DNA from: Prevotella sp.
Lineage (GTDB): Bacteria; Bacteroidota; Bacteroidia; Bacteroidales; Bacteroidaceae
NCBI GenBank assembly: GCA_017412705.1
Contig: JAFPWS010000037.1
Span: 1-50,486 of the forward strand
DNA length: 50,486 nt
Reading direction: 5' to 3'
Part shown: positions 8,388-16,791 of the stretch, piece by piece
Position numbering within the stretch: position 1 is the stretch's first letter
How the letters are laid out: each line of letters begins with the position of its first letter
Notes under the pieces: model-generated
Told to the model about the DNA's origin: nothing
What the model saw: the letters and a program-made list of their open reading frames with translations, nothing else
The model's database searches: none
Made by a program: the position numbers and the translations under genes

Positions 8388-9637
8388 CGTAGTATTTCTA
8401 TTGGATGGTTGTCGTTGAGTATGATTCTTGTCGGGTTGTCTTGCGTGAGGTGCAGCTCGCGGCAGGCTTCGTCCCACAGTTGGTGGCTGTCAGTAAGCAC
8501 TTTAGGCGCTTTTACGCTGTTCATGACGATAACGCCGTCATCAGCCAAGACCGTAAGGACTTTCGCCATGATTTCTTTCAGTTCCCCCCCATGTCCGCCA
8601 ATAAAGACGGCGTCGGGAAGCCTCTCCCCCGAAGGGAGGGGAGTCTTCAGGAAGTCGCCGATGTGAACGTTGATACCCGGAGCACCGAACCTGCGGGCAT
8701 TCTCGTGGATGATGGCCTCGCATTCGGGGCGTATCTCAAAGGCCTCGATGTGCAGGTGTGGGAACTGCAGGCGGGCCTCTATGCTGACGCTGCCCGTGCA
8801 GAAGCCGATATCCCACAGGACATGGCGGCGTGGCAGGTCCAGTGCCTGAAGCGTCAGCAGCCGGACGGGCATCTTGGTAATCATCTTCCCGCGTCCGTCA
8901 AGCAGGGCGAAGTCACGCTCGGGAATGCCGAAGGGTGGTGCCGGAGCGATGGTCGCCGACGACGTCAGTATCAGGCAGTTCGGATAGTTGAATGCGTGTT
9001 GAACGGCTTCTTCAAGCGTTAGGGTGGTGATGCGCTCTCGTTCGGGATGACCCAGGTGTTCGCCCACATGCATGGTGTAGTCCTTGTAGCCGTAGTCCAG
9101 CATGCGCCGGGCTATGGCGGACGGGCTATGCTCGCGGTCGGTGAGCACGCCTATCTTCACGGCCCTCTCAATAAGTGCACGGTCGAAGTCAGGCCAGGGA
9201 CGACCTGTCAGCGAGACGATGCGCATGTCGTGATAGGGCAACAGCAAGCCATGGGCCAGCATCTGCAGACTGTTGAAGGCAGGATAGAGTACGATTTCCG
9301 CATCCGGCATCTTGCGCCGTATGGTATTGGCAAAGCCATAGAACAGGGGGTCGCCGCTGGCGAAGACGACGACAGACCCCTCCCGACCTCCCCTGTTTCG
9401 GGGATGGGTCTTCTCACCTCCCTCAACAGGGAGGGTGCGGGTCTTGTATTGCTCGAAGACGGCGTCGAGTGGGGTGGTGATGTCTATCCATTCCGCATCG
9501 TCAGGCAGCAAGGAGCCTACTATCTCGTGATGGCGCCTGCCGCCGGAGAAGAGTTTCCCCTGTCTGATGGCGTCAACCACCTCAGGAGGAAAGAAGGGCT
9601 TCGGGTGGTCTGTGATTCCGATAACGATAAACTTCAT
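8375..9637 (-). CDS. cobL: CbiE-CbiT fusion (CobL): precorrin-6Y C5,15-methyltransferase and decarboxylase
   Basis: 420 residues. The N-terminal half is the CbiE SAM tetrapyrrole methyltransferase (MKFIVIGITDHPKPF, VVVFASGDPLFYG). The C-terminal half (from about residue 235) is the CbiT class-I methyltransferase/decarboxylase, with the SAM loop LWDIGFCTGSVSIEA near residue 275 and DAVFIGGHGGEL. Together they methylate C5 and C15 and decarboxylate the C12 acetate. It overlaps cobJ by 4 bp (ATGA) and the next gene by 13 bp. Two segments look inserted relative to the family: a Pro/Gly/Arg-rich run before VVVFASGDP and TPLPSGERLP before DAVFIGG. Both coincide with small GC-rich palindromes in the DNA. 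Confidence 0.92.
   Translation of the reverse strand: MKFIVIGITDHPKPFFPPEVVDAIRQGKLFSGGRRHHEIVGSLLPDDAEWIDITTPLDAVFEQYKTRTLPVEGGEKTHPRNRGGREGSVVVFASGDPLFYGFANTIRRKMPDAEIVLYPAFNSLQMLAHGLLLPYHDMRIVSLTGRPWPDFDRALIERAVKIGVLTDREHSPSAIARRMLDYGYKDYTMHVGEHLGHPERERITTLTLEEAVQHAFNYPNCLILTSSATIAPAPPFGIPERDFALLDGRGKMITKMPVRLLTLQALDLPRRHVLWDIGFCTGSVSIEARLQFPHLHIEAFEIRPECEAIIHENARRFGAPGINVHIGDFLKTPLPSGERLPDAVFIGGHGGELKEIMAKVLTVLADDGVIVMNSVKAPKVLTDSHQLWDEACRELHLTQDNPTRIILNDNHPIEILRCRR
8621..8643. repeat. Imperfect palindromic element embedded in frame in cobL
   Basis: On the + strand, a CTCTCCC run is followed by an AGGGAGGGGAG run, giving an imperfect hairpin. Read on the coding strand it encodes TPLPSGER, between the beta-strand FLK and the conserved DAVFIGG of the CbiT domain. 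The peptide closely resembles the TPLSSGEG encoded by the palindrome at 9971-9989 in the next gene, suggesting copies of one mobile or spreading small element. Confidence 0.6.
9376..9441. repeat. Compound palindromic element embedded in frame in cobL
   Basis: CCTCCCT (9417-9423) and AGGGAGG (9428-9434) form a perfect 7-bp stem with CAAC loop. Immediately left, at about 9391-9403, is a CCCC...GGGG stem followed by a further GGG run. The segment encodes about 22 residues (RTLPVEGGEKTHPRNRGGREG) just before the conserved VVVFASGDP of CbiE. Family members usually have a much shorter linker here, so this reads as an in-frame insertion. Confidence 0.6.
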
Positions 9638-11061
9638 AGGTCGCGTCCAGGCTTTAGTTGTGCGGCATCGTCAAAGGTCAGGATGGCATTGCACAGTGTG
9701 GCGGCAAGGTTTGAGCCGCCTTTGCGGCCTTCAATAATAATCTTGGGAATATGGTGGAAGGGCTTCACCATGTGTTTCGACTCGCGCACATGCACAAAGC
9801 CTACGGGTGCGGCAATGATGCCTGCGGGACGGGCCTTGCCCTTGCGGATGAGGTCGCAGAGCTCCATCAGGGCCGTAGGAGCGTTGCCAAAGGCAAAAAG
9901 CGCATCGGGGTGCTCCTCGACAGCCAGCCTGATGCCTGCCTGTGTGCGGGTAAGGGGCCGTGCCTCAGGTCCCTCTCCCGAGGAGAGGGGAGTGGTCAGA
10001 GCCGCTACGCGGGAATCGCCCAGATAGCATTTGGCCTCGATGCCCAGTCGCCCGAGTGCTCCCTTGCGGATGCCGCTGGCGACCATAGTGACATCGGTCA
10101 CGATGGTTTTCAGCGTACCATCCTTCACCTTATTATATAGTGTCTCGACAGCACCGTCGTCAGTATGCAGAATGTCCTCCATGTCGAAGTCTGCCGTGGT
10201 ATGGATAGCGTGCAGCAAGGCCCACTTGTGGCCCAAGGGATAGTCCTGGCGCCTCAGTTCACGGCTTATGGTCCGGAACGACTCCATCATAATCTGCTGG
10301 CCCTTCTTCTCTGCCTCAGTGGGGGTGTTGCGGTAGTAGCCCCGAGGGGTGATGAACCTGCCGTCGGCGATGTACGACTGTGAGTTGCCGATGATGATGA
10401 CCGTAAACATATCGACGTCCTCCGGATTAAAATCTGCCAGAGTGGTGAGCTTGACTTGCTGTTCGTCGCGTCCGGCCTGACGGACATAGCCTACAGGCGT
10501 ATCAGCCGAGCGCTCTTGCAGAAAGAGTTCCTGCAAACGGTAGAGTTGCCAGTAGCGGTCGTGCGACTTGGGATTGTAGACGGCAGTAACGAAGTCGCCT
10601 GTAGCGGCAGCATGGATGCGTCGCTCTATCGACTCCCAAGGTGTCATAAGGTCTGATAGCGAGACGAGGCACAGGTCATGGCCGATGGGCGCACCCAGCA
10701 GGGAAGCCGCTTTCTGGAATGCCGAGATGCCGGGCAGCACCTCGATATCGATGCCGGCCTGACGCTCGCGCTTCATCTCATAGACCAGTGGAGCCATGCC
10801 ATAGATGCCTGCGTCGCCCGAGGAGATGACCACGACGGTCTTGCCTTGCCCGGCCAGCAGGAAGGCCTGCTCGGCACGCTCGCGCTCGCGCTTCATTCCG
10901 GTATCGACGCACTCACAGCCTTCCTTCAGGTAAGGCGTCACAAACTGGAAGTAGTACTTGTAGCCCACCACAACGTCTGCCTCGCCTACTGCCTGCATAA
11001 CTGCGGGGGTGATGTCTTCCTTGCTGCCAGGACCAATGCCTGCGATGATGATTTTTCCCAT
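9634..11061 (-). CDS. cobJ: CobJ-CbiC fusion: precorrin-3B C17-methyltransferase / precorrin-8X methylmutase
   Basis: 475 residues from the ATG at 11061 (MGKIIIAGIGPGS). An in-frame upstream ATG is rejected because a -7 box (11070-11077) lies between the two. Residues 1 to about 245 are CobJ/CbiH, the ring-contracting C17 methyltransferase (GIGPGSKEDITPA, SSGDAGIYGMA, VLPGISAFQ). Residues about 250-475 are CbiC/CobH, which moves the C11 methyl to C12 to give hydrogenobyrinate or its cobalt form (HAIHTTADFD with the conserved His, TDVTMVASGI, FGNAPTAL). The stop overlaps the cobL start by 4 bp. An odd TPLSSGEGPEARPLTRTQAG segment inside CbiC matches a palindrome in the DNA. Confidence 0.93.
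   Translation of the reverse strand: MGKIIIAGIGPGSKEDITPAVMQAVGEADVVVGYKYYFQFVTPYLKEGCECVDTGMKRERERAEQAFLLAGQGKTVVVISSGDAGIYGMAPLVYEMKRERQAGIDIEVLPGISAFQKAASLLGAPIGHDLCLVSLSDLMTPWESIERRIHAAATGDFVTAVYNPKSHDRYWQLYRLQELFLQERSADTPVGYVRQAGRDEQQVKLTTLADFNPEDVDMFTVIIIGNSQSYIADGRFITPRGYYRNTPTEAEKKGQQIMMESFRTISRELRRQDYPLGHKWALLHAIHTTADFDMEDILHTDDGAVETLYNKVKDGTLKTIVTDVTMVASGIRKGALGRLGIEAKCYLGDSRVAALTTPLSSGEGPEARPLTRTQAGIRLAVEEHPDALFAFGNAPTALMELCDLIRKGKARPAGIIAAPVGFVHVRESKHMVKPFHHIPKIIIEGRKGGSNLAATLCNAILTFDDAAQLKPGRDL
9971..9989. repeat. Palindromic element embedded in frame in the CbiC domain
   Basis: CCCTCTCC (9971-9978) and GGAGAGGG (9982-9989) form a perfect 8-bp stem with a CGA loop. On the coding strand it encodes TPLSSGEG. 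CbiC proteins usually run straight from the GD.xVA helix to the TR..A.I/MRLA helix here, so the element appears inserted without breaking the frame. Confidence 0.65.
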
Positions 11062-11069
11062 ACTGGTGA

Positions 11070-11077
11070 CAAAGTTA
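11070..11077 (-). promoter_or_regulatory. -7 box upstream of cobJ
   Basis: Read leftward the sequence is TAACTTTG, 8 bp upstream of the cobJ ATG. No clear -33 TTTG is seen. It would give an almost leaderless transcript for cobJ-cobL-cbiG/cobM separate from the riboswitch-controlled message, and it argues for the internal start chosen for cobJ. Confidence 0.5.
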
Positions 11078-11148
11078 CGAATAAAAATTGAAAAAGGAGG
11101 CATAATCTCACGACAATCCTCCTGTCTTTATATAATAATACACGTTTT

Positions 11149-13215
11149 TCACTTCACTTTCAGCCTCAGTCCCACCACCAGCATGCGTCCCGGGCTGTAG
11201 AGGGCGTACTTCCTGTCGCTGGAGTCTATGCGACGGTCCACCCGGTCGAAGATGTTCTCGATGCCAATGCTGGGCTCTATGTCGGCCCACTTGACAACCC
11301 GGAAGGTATGAATGGTGTTGATGTTCCAGATGCCGAAGCCTGGCGCATCCTCATAGCTGGTGTAATAGGTCTTCGACTGCAGCTTGCCATTCAGGTTGAC
11401 GTGCAGGCTGTACCAGTTCCAGGTATGGTGGTAGTTGGCGGCAATGGTAGCAGCATGCCGGATGCTGCGCTCCATGGTAGTCCACTCGTTGTCGGTCTTG
11501 TTGCGGGCATAGGTGTAGGCATAGTTGGCCGAGAGGTTGAAGCCCCGGAAGATGTTGGCCGAGACATTCAGCTGCAAGCCCTTGACATCACCCAGATCGC
11601 TGTTCTGGTAGAGCGAGTAGCGTTCCAGCTTGGCAGCCTGGTCGTCGGTCATCTCGGGGAACTCGCTTCGCAGCCTGGCCATCGTGGTCTCGTCTACAGG
11701 GATATCCTTTCTGACTACCATGTCGTTGATGCGGTTGATGAACCCTGTCACGCTGACGGCAATGAGGTCACTACGGTATTCTGCATTAAGCGATGCGTAG
11801 TGGCTGTGCTCTGCCTTCAGGTCGCGGTTGCCGAAGATGATTTGTGCCTTGCCGCGATTGACGGAAAAGTAGTGATAGTATATCTCGTCCAGTCCTGGGG
11901 CGCGGAAGCCTGTAGAGTAGGTGGCACGGAAGCGGAAATTGCCGGGTGCATACATCAGTACGGCCTTGGGCGACAGCTGGTTGCCGAAGGTCTCATGATG
12001 GGTATAGCGCAGCCCGACGGTTGCCGTGACGTCTTTCAGCAGACGATGCTCATGCTGGGCATAGGCTGCCAGGGTATAGACATGCTGATTGATATTGCCT
12101 GAGGTAGCTGTCAGGTAGTCTTTGCGCCAGTCGGCACCGAAGATGGAGGTGCTGCCCGGCAGCAGGCCGAGGATGGCTTTCACCTCGCCGTCCATGGTGC
12201 GTTGTTTCTTCGATTGCACATAGTCGCCTATGGCATAGGTCTTGGTGGCTACGTCGTACTCCTTGCCGTAGCGGAAGCGGTCGACGGTGAAGTCAGCCTG
12301 CAGGGAGTTCCGGTTGGTGAACTTATAGATGCCGCCAACGTTCCAGCGCAGGCCCTTATAGCGCATCTCGTAATCAGTACCGCCTGTGATGTCCTCACGA
12401 GTGTCGGGACGGTCTGTTATCTTGTATGAATAGTCTAAGCCCGCATTCAGCGCCAGATGCTGGTTGGGGGCGTAGGTGAATTTCTGTCCTATGACGCTGG
12501 AGCGATAGCCGGTAAAGTAGGGGGCTATGGTCTCCTGCGTTTCTGTGTCAGAACCTTTCTTGTATTCCAGGTTGTTGTTCTGATAGCTGTCGGCACGGTC
12601 ATGGCTGAAAGAGGTATAGGAGCCGAAGCCGTTCTTGTAGATGTCCAGGTTGACGCTTTGTGTCAGCGTGCCGTATCCACCAACCTTGGTGTTGCTGGTC
12701 GCGCTGACAAGCGAGCCGGTAGGCTGGTCGGTAATGATATTGATGACACCGCCAATGGCGTCGCTGCCGTAGAGCGATGAGGCTGCACCGTCCAGAATCT
12801 CTATGCGCTTGACACGAGACATGTTGATACGGTTCAAGTCTACATTGTTGGAAATGTCGCCCGAAAGTTTCTGTCCGTTGATGAGGATCAGGATGTACTT
12901 GCCACCCAGACCGTTCAGACGGAGGAAGGAACCCATGGAGTTGGGCGCCATCGACACTTGGGGCAGCATACGGGTCAGGGCAGCGTCGAAGGTGGTTATG
13001 CCCTGTTCGCTGATTTCCTGTGCGGAGAGCACATGGACGGGAGTGGCTGTCGACTTCAGGCGCTGGTGGTGGCCGGAGCCGGTGACGACCACGGGGTTCA
13101 GGTTGTAGGAGTGGGCCACGGAGTCGTGACGCTCCATCCTGTGGATTTGGGAGAAGGTGGTACTCCCCGAGAGGAGTACCACCGTCAAGGTTGTTATTAT
13201 CTTTTTATGAGACAT
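11149..13215 (-). CDS. TonB-dependent outer-membrane receptor (BtuB-like), second of two in the cobalamin cluster
   Basis: 688 residues. Signal peptide at 1-22 (TLTVVLLSGSTTFSQ). The plug domain follows with NPVVVTGSG (TonB-box-like), NGLGGKYILILINGQKLSG and IEILDGAASSLYGSDAIGGVINIIT, then a 22-strand-type barrel ending in alternating aromatics. The plug resembles those of BtuB and haem receptors. It transports cobalamin, corrinoid precursors or haem-like tetrapyrroles across the outer membrane using TonB energy. It sits 9 bp after the CbiK lipoprotein, which is itself flanked by another receptor, under one riboswitch. Exact substrate is inferred from context. Confidence 0.88.
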   Translation of the reverse strand: MSHKKIITTLTVVLLSGSTTFSQIHRMERHDSVAHSYNLNPVVVTGSGHHQRLKSTATPVHVLSAQEISEQGITTFDAALTRMLPQVSMAPNSMGSFLRLNGLGGKYILILINGQKLSGDISNNVDLNRINMSRVKRIEILDGAASSLYGSDAIGGVINIITDQPTGSLVSATSNTKVGGYGTLTQSVNLDIYKNGFGSYTSFSHDRADSYQNNNLEYKKGSDTETQETIAPYFTGYRSSVIGQKFTYAPNQHLALNAGLDYSYKITDRPDTREDITGGTDYEMRYKGLRWNVGGIYKFTNRNSLQADFTVDRFRYGKEYDVATKTYAIGDYVQSKKQRTMDGEVKAILGLLPGSTSIFGADWRKDYLTATSGNINQHVYTLAAYAQHEHRLLKDVTATVGLRYTHHETFGNQLSPKAVLMYAPGNFRFRATYSTGFRAPGLDEIYYHYFSVNRGKAQIIFGNRDLKAEHSHYASLNAEYRSDLIAVSVTGFINRINDMVVRKDIPVDETTMARLRSEFPEMTDDQAAKLERYSLYQNSDLGDVKGLQLNVSANIFRGFNLSANYAYTYARNKTDNEWTTMERSIRHAATIAANYHHTWNWYSLHVNLNGKLQSKTYYTSYEDAPGFGIWNINTIHTFRVVKWADIEPSIGIENIFDRVDRRIDSSDRKYALYSPGRMLVVGLRLKVK

Positions 13216-13224
13216 TATGCCGGG

Positions 13225-14400
13225 TTAGTCTTCAGTCGCTGTTGTGGGCGTCGACAGGGCATCGTCAGTGCCCAGCTTGGCGATAGCATCCTTTGTGTGC
13301 TGCATCCAGAGGGCACGCACCTTTGAGCGCTCGGCAAGGGCAGGAATATACTCATCACCGCTCTTATACTTTGACCAGCATGCTTCGGTGAAGTTGGTCT
13401 CGTAAGCTTCGGTTTCGATGCCCTTGGCATTGAACAGCGAGTACCAGCTCTCGTCGTCCTCGGGATCAGCCATGTCGTTGTGGGCGTGGTCACCGGCAAT
13501 CGACATCAGCGGGTAGAGCTGTGCCTTCTTCGAATTGTTCTTATCGTAATCGACAATCTTGACCATGTCGCCGACCTCATACTCGAACGTACCGCCATCG
13601 ATATGCTCCAGTACGTTCTCAGCATAAGTCTCGTCCATGTCCACGGTTCCTACATAGTAGCTGGGACTCAGTGCGCGCAGATAGTCCTCCAGCTGCAGAT
13701 AGCGGATGTTGCCTCCGTAGTAGTCGTAGCCCTCGGGGTTTCCATGACCCATGAAGGCAACGATGCCCTGAGCGGCAGCAGCCTTGACGTCGGCCTCGTT
13801 GTGCAGAACAGTAGCCAGCTTATAGGTGTCGCTCTCCTCAGCCATCAGCGGCGTACCAACCACCACCTGCTTGTCAATGCTGTGCATGTAGGTCTCGGTG
13901 AAGTCACCGTTGCGGTTGTTCATGAAGTCCTTCACATAGCTGTCGCGTACACGACGGTACTCCTCACCGGGAATCACCTGCAGCGACTGCACTACAATCT
14001 GCTTATAGCCGGCCAGGCCGATAGCGGTCAGGAAGTGCTCGGGGTCGTAGAAGTCGCGTGACGCCACGTTCTCGCCGGCACGGGCGTTGTTGATGCAGAT
14101 GGCACTTGAAAAAGAGAGGAACACGTCCCAGCCCGGGAAGTTGGTCTTGTAGTCGCTCACTACCTTGTCGAAGGTGTCGTAGGCCTGCTCCCACGTAGAA
14201 CCGAAGGCCACCACCAGGATAACCTTGCTGCTCGACTTCTGGGTGCTTACGATGTTGTTGACAGCTTGCTGATACTTGTCGTAGTTCGACTGCGTGTTGC
14301 TGTTGTTGTTGTTTTTGTCATCGTCACTGCCACAGGCCGTGAACGATGCACATGTGATGATGGCCAGCATCATCAGCATCATACTTTTAATCTTGTTCAT
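13225..14400 (-). CDS. cbiK: CbiK-type sirohydrochlorin cobaltochelatase made as a probable surface lipoprotein
   Basis: 391 residues. Residues 1-22 are a lipoprotein signal with Cys23 in FTACGSDDDKN. The acidic SDDD directly after Cys matches the Bacteroidota lipoprotein export signal, so surface exposure is likely. A Asn/Ser-rich linker (about 28-55) leads into the class-II chelatase fold: ILVVAFGST (61-69), FMGHG with His219, and IAGDHAHNDM with His305/307, the expected metal ligands. The usual CbiK Glu in VGAVES appears as VGTVD here. An extra loop (about 262-295) is present. It overlaps the upstream receptor by 14 bp and precedes a second receptor. Known relatives outside the cytoplasm include Desulfovibrio CbiK(P) and the P. 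gingivalis haem-binding lipoprotein IhtB/FetB, so haem or corrinoid handling is an alternative to cobalt insertion. Confidence 0.88.
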   Translation of the reverse strand: MNKIKSMMLMMLAIITCASFTACGSDDDKNNNNSNTQSNYDKYQQAVNNIVSTQKSSSKVILVVAFGSTWEQAYDTFDKVVSDYKTNFPGWDVFLSFSSAICINNARAGENVASRDFYDPEHFLTAIGLAGYKQIVVQSLQVIPGEEYRRVRDSYVKDFMNNRNGDFTETYMHSIDKQVVVGTPLMAEESDTYKLATVLHNEADVKAAAAQGIVAFMGHGNPEGYDYYGGNIRYLQLEDYLRALSPSYYVGTVDMDETYAENVLEHIDGGTFEYEVGDMVKIVDYDKNNSKKAQLYPLMSIAGDHAHNDMADPEDDESWYSLFNAKGIETEAYETNFTEACWSKYKSGDEYIPALAERSKVRALWMQHTKDAIAKLGTDDALSTPTTATED

Positions 14401-16498
14401 TGTTTTGATGTGAATTAAAGTTAGACTTATATTTGTTTGTGAGTTTCTTCCCTTGGTTCAGTCTTACCGTCAGCGAGGCATAGACGGTACGTCCCGGGGT
14501 AGTGGTACCCAGATGGAGTCCATGAGGGGTTCGGTCTACATAGTCGAAGATGTTGTCCATGCCCGCCTCGATGCGCATGGCCTTGCCCAGCTGGTGGGTA
14601 GTGGACAGGCGCCATAGCTGATAGCCTTTGCCGTCGCCGTCTGTCTGGTAGTAGCGCTTGGAACTCATGCGTCCATAGATGCCGATGCCCAGCTGGTAGG
14701 ATTTGGTGAAGTCATGTCGCCAGGTGGCATAGACGTTGGCCTTATGGTGGGCCATGCCGTCAATGGTCACACGCTGCATCATGTCGTTCTCGGAGTCGTA
14801 CTGGTTTGCCTTGGTGTCTAAATAGCTGTAGGATCCCCCTGCCGTAAAGTAGCGTCCCTGATAGCGGATGGTGAAGTCTACACCATAGGTCTTGGCATCC
14901 TCAATGTTCTGATACTGGCGTACGCGATGAGGGTCGTATTGCACAATCAGGTCGCCAGGGGCCTGGCTGTTGGGGATGGTTACCAGCGCTATCATATCGT
15001 CTACCTTATTATAATAAGGAGAGAGTGTCATGGTCAGCTGGCCGATGGTATACTCGGCACTCAATCCGAAGTAGTTGCTGGTCTGCGCCTTCAGGTTGGT
15101 GTTGCCCAGATAGAGGTATACGCCACTCATGTTGCGAATGTACTGGTAGTGCAGTTCCTTGGGCGTCGGGGTCTTGTATCCTTGGCTCCAGGTGGCTCGT
15201 ATTCGCAGGTCGCCAATCTTCAGCATGGCCGACAGCTTGGGGGTAAGACGAGTGCCGAAACCCTCATTACGGGTCAGGCGCAATCCTGCTGTCAGGTATA
15301 ATGGCTGCAGCATTGACCACTCGTCCTGCACATAGAGGGCCTGTGTGTTGTCAGTCGCCTTGCCGCCCTTGACACGCATAGGAGCCTCAAGCCAGTCGTG
15401 GCGATACTCCAGCCCTGCTGACAACTGCTGGTCGTAGGGTAGGGCGAAGATGCCCTTCAGCGACACCTGCGTCAGCCTTTGGTCACTCTGCAACTCCTTG
15501 TCGCCAGGGAAATATGGATAGTAGTTGGTGAAGCGCCCGTTCACATAGCCGTCCGTCAGCGTGGTGTCGGTATAGGCATAGCGGTAGGCATGCCGCTTCC
15601 AGTCAGCATCCAGTGTCAGCACATCCGTATCGTTCAGCTTCCACTTGCCTCCTGCAGAAATGGAGGCATTGTTGTATTGCAAGTCGTAGGTCTTGACGTC
15701 AACACCGGGGTGGTGACCACAAGGACGATAGATGCGCTTCCAATAGATGCTGCCCGAGGCATAGAGCTCTATCTGTGGTGTCAGCTGGTAGTTCAGCTGT
15801 TCGGCCAGTTGCCAGTTGGTATGACGATTGACCGTCTTGTTGCGCGAGTCTGTGATGTGGTATTCGGTCTGCGCGGGGTCTTCCTCGCTGGTGTTCTGCC
15901 ATCCGTCCGAGTGTTGAAGCTGGAAGTTAGTGTAACTCGATAACTTTCCGTATTTCAGCGCGATACCATTATGCTGACGGATGTCCCCATAAGAGCCTAC
16001 ACGACTGGTGTTTTCCACCATCACCCCTTGTTCGCGATGCTTGCGGGTAATGATGTTGATGACACCTGCTATGGCGTCGCTGCCGTAGAGGGCGCTGGAG
16101 GCACCCTTCACGATTTCTATACGCTCGATGTTGTGTGGGTCGATGAGTGAGAGGTCGTTCTCGCCACCATTGTCGCCATGCAGCCTGCGACCGTCAATCA
16201 GTATCAGCACATACGAGTTGCCCAAACCATTCATCTGCAGGTGGGAACCCATGTCATTCTCGTTGAAGTCGAACGAGGCTGTCAGTCCGCTAAGGATATC
16301 CTCTATCGAGCGGCCTGCATACTGTTGTAACTGACGATGGCTGATGACCTCCGTCTGCACAGGGGCGTCTTTCAAGAGGTGCTGGGTACCAGTACCTGTC
16401 ACGACCACCTCCTGGATGGAATCCATCTTCAGGACGTCTTGCGCCAATTGTGTCTGGGCCATGCACAATAATGCCATCCCCAGCAATAGTTTCTTCAT
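14387..16498 (-). CDS. TonB-dependent outer-membrane receptor (BtuB-like), first gene after the cobalamin riboswitch
   Basis: 703 residues from the ATG at 16498 (MKKLLLGMALL). A TTG two codons upstream is less likely. Signal peptide to about residue 20 (QTQLAQ), then TonB box-like EVVVTGTG, plug motifs MNGLGNSYVLILIDGRRLHG and IEIVKGASSALYGSDAIAGVINIIT, and a barrel. It is directly downstream of a cobalamin riboswitch, the usual arrangement for btuB-type corrinoid receptors in Bacteroidales. It overlaps cbiK by 14 bp, so the two are probably translationally coupled. Cobalamin or corrinoid uptake is therefore the favoured function. It is divergent in sequence from the other receptor in the same operon, suggesting a different ligand. 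Confidence 0.9.
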   Translation of the reverse strand: MKKLLLGMALLCMAQTQLAQDVLKMDSIQEVVVTGTGTQHLLKDAPVQTEVISHRQLQQYAGRSIEDILSGLTASFDFNENDMGSHLQMNGLGNSYVLILIDGRRLHGDNGGENDLSLIDPHNIERIEIVKGASSALYGSDAIAGVINIITRKHREQGVMVENTSRVGSYGDIRQHNGIALKYGKLSSYTNFQLQHSDGWQNTSEEDPAQTEYHITDSRNKTVNRHTNWQLAEQLNYQLTPQIELYASGSIYWKRIYRPCGHHPGVDVKTYDLQYNNASISAGGKWKLNDTDVLTLDADWKRHAYRYAYTDTTLTDGYVNGRFTNYYPYFPGDKELQSDQRLTQVSLKGIFALPYDQQLSAGLEYRHDWLEAPMRVKGGKATDNTQALYVQDEWSMLQPLYLTAGLRLTRNEGFGTRLTPKLSAMLKIGDLRIRATWSQGYKTPTPKELHYQYIRNMSGVYLYLGNTNLKAQTSNYFGLSAEYTIGQLTMTLSPYYNKVDDMIALVTIPNSQAPGDLIVQYDPHRVRQYQNIEDAKTYGVDFTIRYQGRYFTAGGSYSYLDTKANQYDSENDMMQRVTIDGMAHHKANVYATWRHDFTKSYQLGIGIYGRMSSKRYYQTDGDGKGYQLWRLSTTHQLGKAMRIEAGMDNIFDYVDRTPHGLHLGTTTPGRTVYASLTVRLNQGKKLTNKYKSNFNSHQNNEQD

Positions 16499-16549
16499 AG
16501 TCAAAAAAGTCTTTTCGGCGTTGCTTAATCCTGAGCACGCTTACTTTGA

Positions 16550-16725
16550 TTTTCAAGGCAGGTCTTCTGACTTTCCTCAGTCTGCTCTACCTTCCCGACG
16601 AATGCGCCAGTGGCGTTATAGGAGCAAACCCTTTTTACGAGGATTACAGCTGCAGGTACAGTTCTGGACTCTCACCAGATTCCCTTGCATCAGGCGGCTT
16701 CAGCCACCAGATTGCCTTTAACTGG
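16550..16725 (-). ncRNA. Cobalamin riboswitch (adenosylcobalamin aptamer)
   Basis: Read leftward, the conserved aptamer pieces occur in order: AAGGCAATCTGGTG..., GGGAATCTGGTGAGAGTCC, the CTGTACCTGCAGCTGTAA junction, GCCACTGG (B12 box), GGGAAGGTAGAG, and AGTCAGAAGACCTGCC at the 3' end. These are the hallmark blocks of the class-I cobalamin riboswitch. It lies between a promoter -7 box and the first TonB receptor gene. By analogy, bound cobalamin would repress the receptor-CbiK-receptor message, and perhaps the downstream cob genes. Confidence 0.95.
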
Positions 16726-16728
16726 CGA

Positions 16729-16736
16729 CAAAGGTA
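16729..16736 (-). promoter_or_regulatory. Promoter -7 box of the riboswitch-controlled cobalamin operon
   Basis: TACCTTTG on the minus strand lies immediately upstream of the aptamer. The transcript would begin around 16720-16725, at the 5' edge of the first conserved aptamer block. It is back to back with the promoter of the divergent cbiA-cbiP unit about 45 bp away. Confidence 0.7.
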
Positions 16737-16779
16737 CAACTTTTTTCTGAGATAGTGCAATTAAAACGAATATTTTTTC

Positions 16780-16787
16780 TAATTTTG
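16780..16787 (+). promoter_or_regulatory. Promoter -7 box of cbiA-cbiP
   Basis: TAATTTTG ends 4 bp before the ATG of cbiA, so the mRNA should be nearly leaderless. No clear -33 TTTG is present. No riboswitch precedes this unit, so any cobalamin response would have to act through another mechanism. Confidence 0.6.
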
Positions 16788-16791
16788 CAGC

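Noticed and set aside
9047-10027. 326-codon open frame antisense to cobL/cobJ
   Set aside because: Opposite two conserved enzymes with four-base overlap; shadow of their codon bias.
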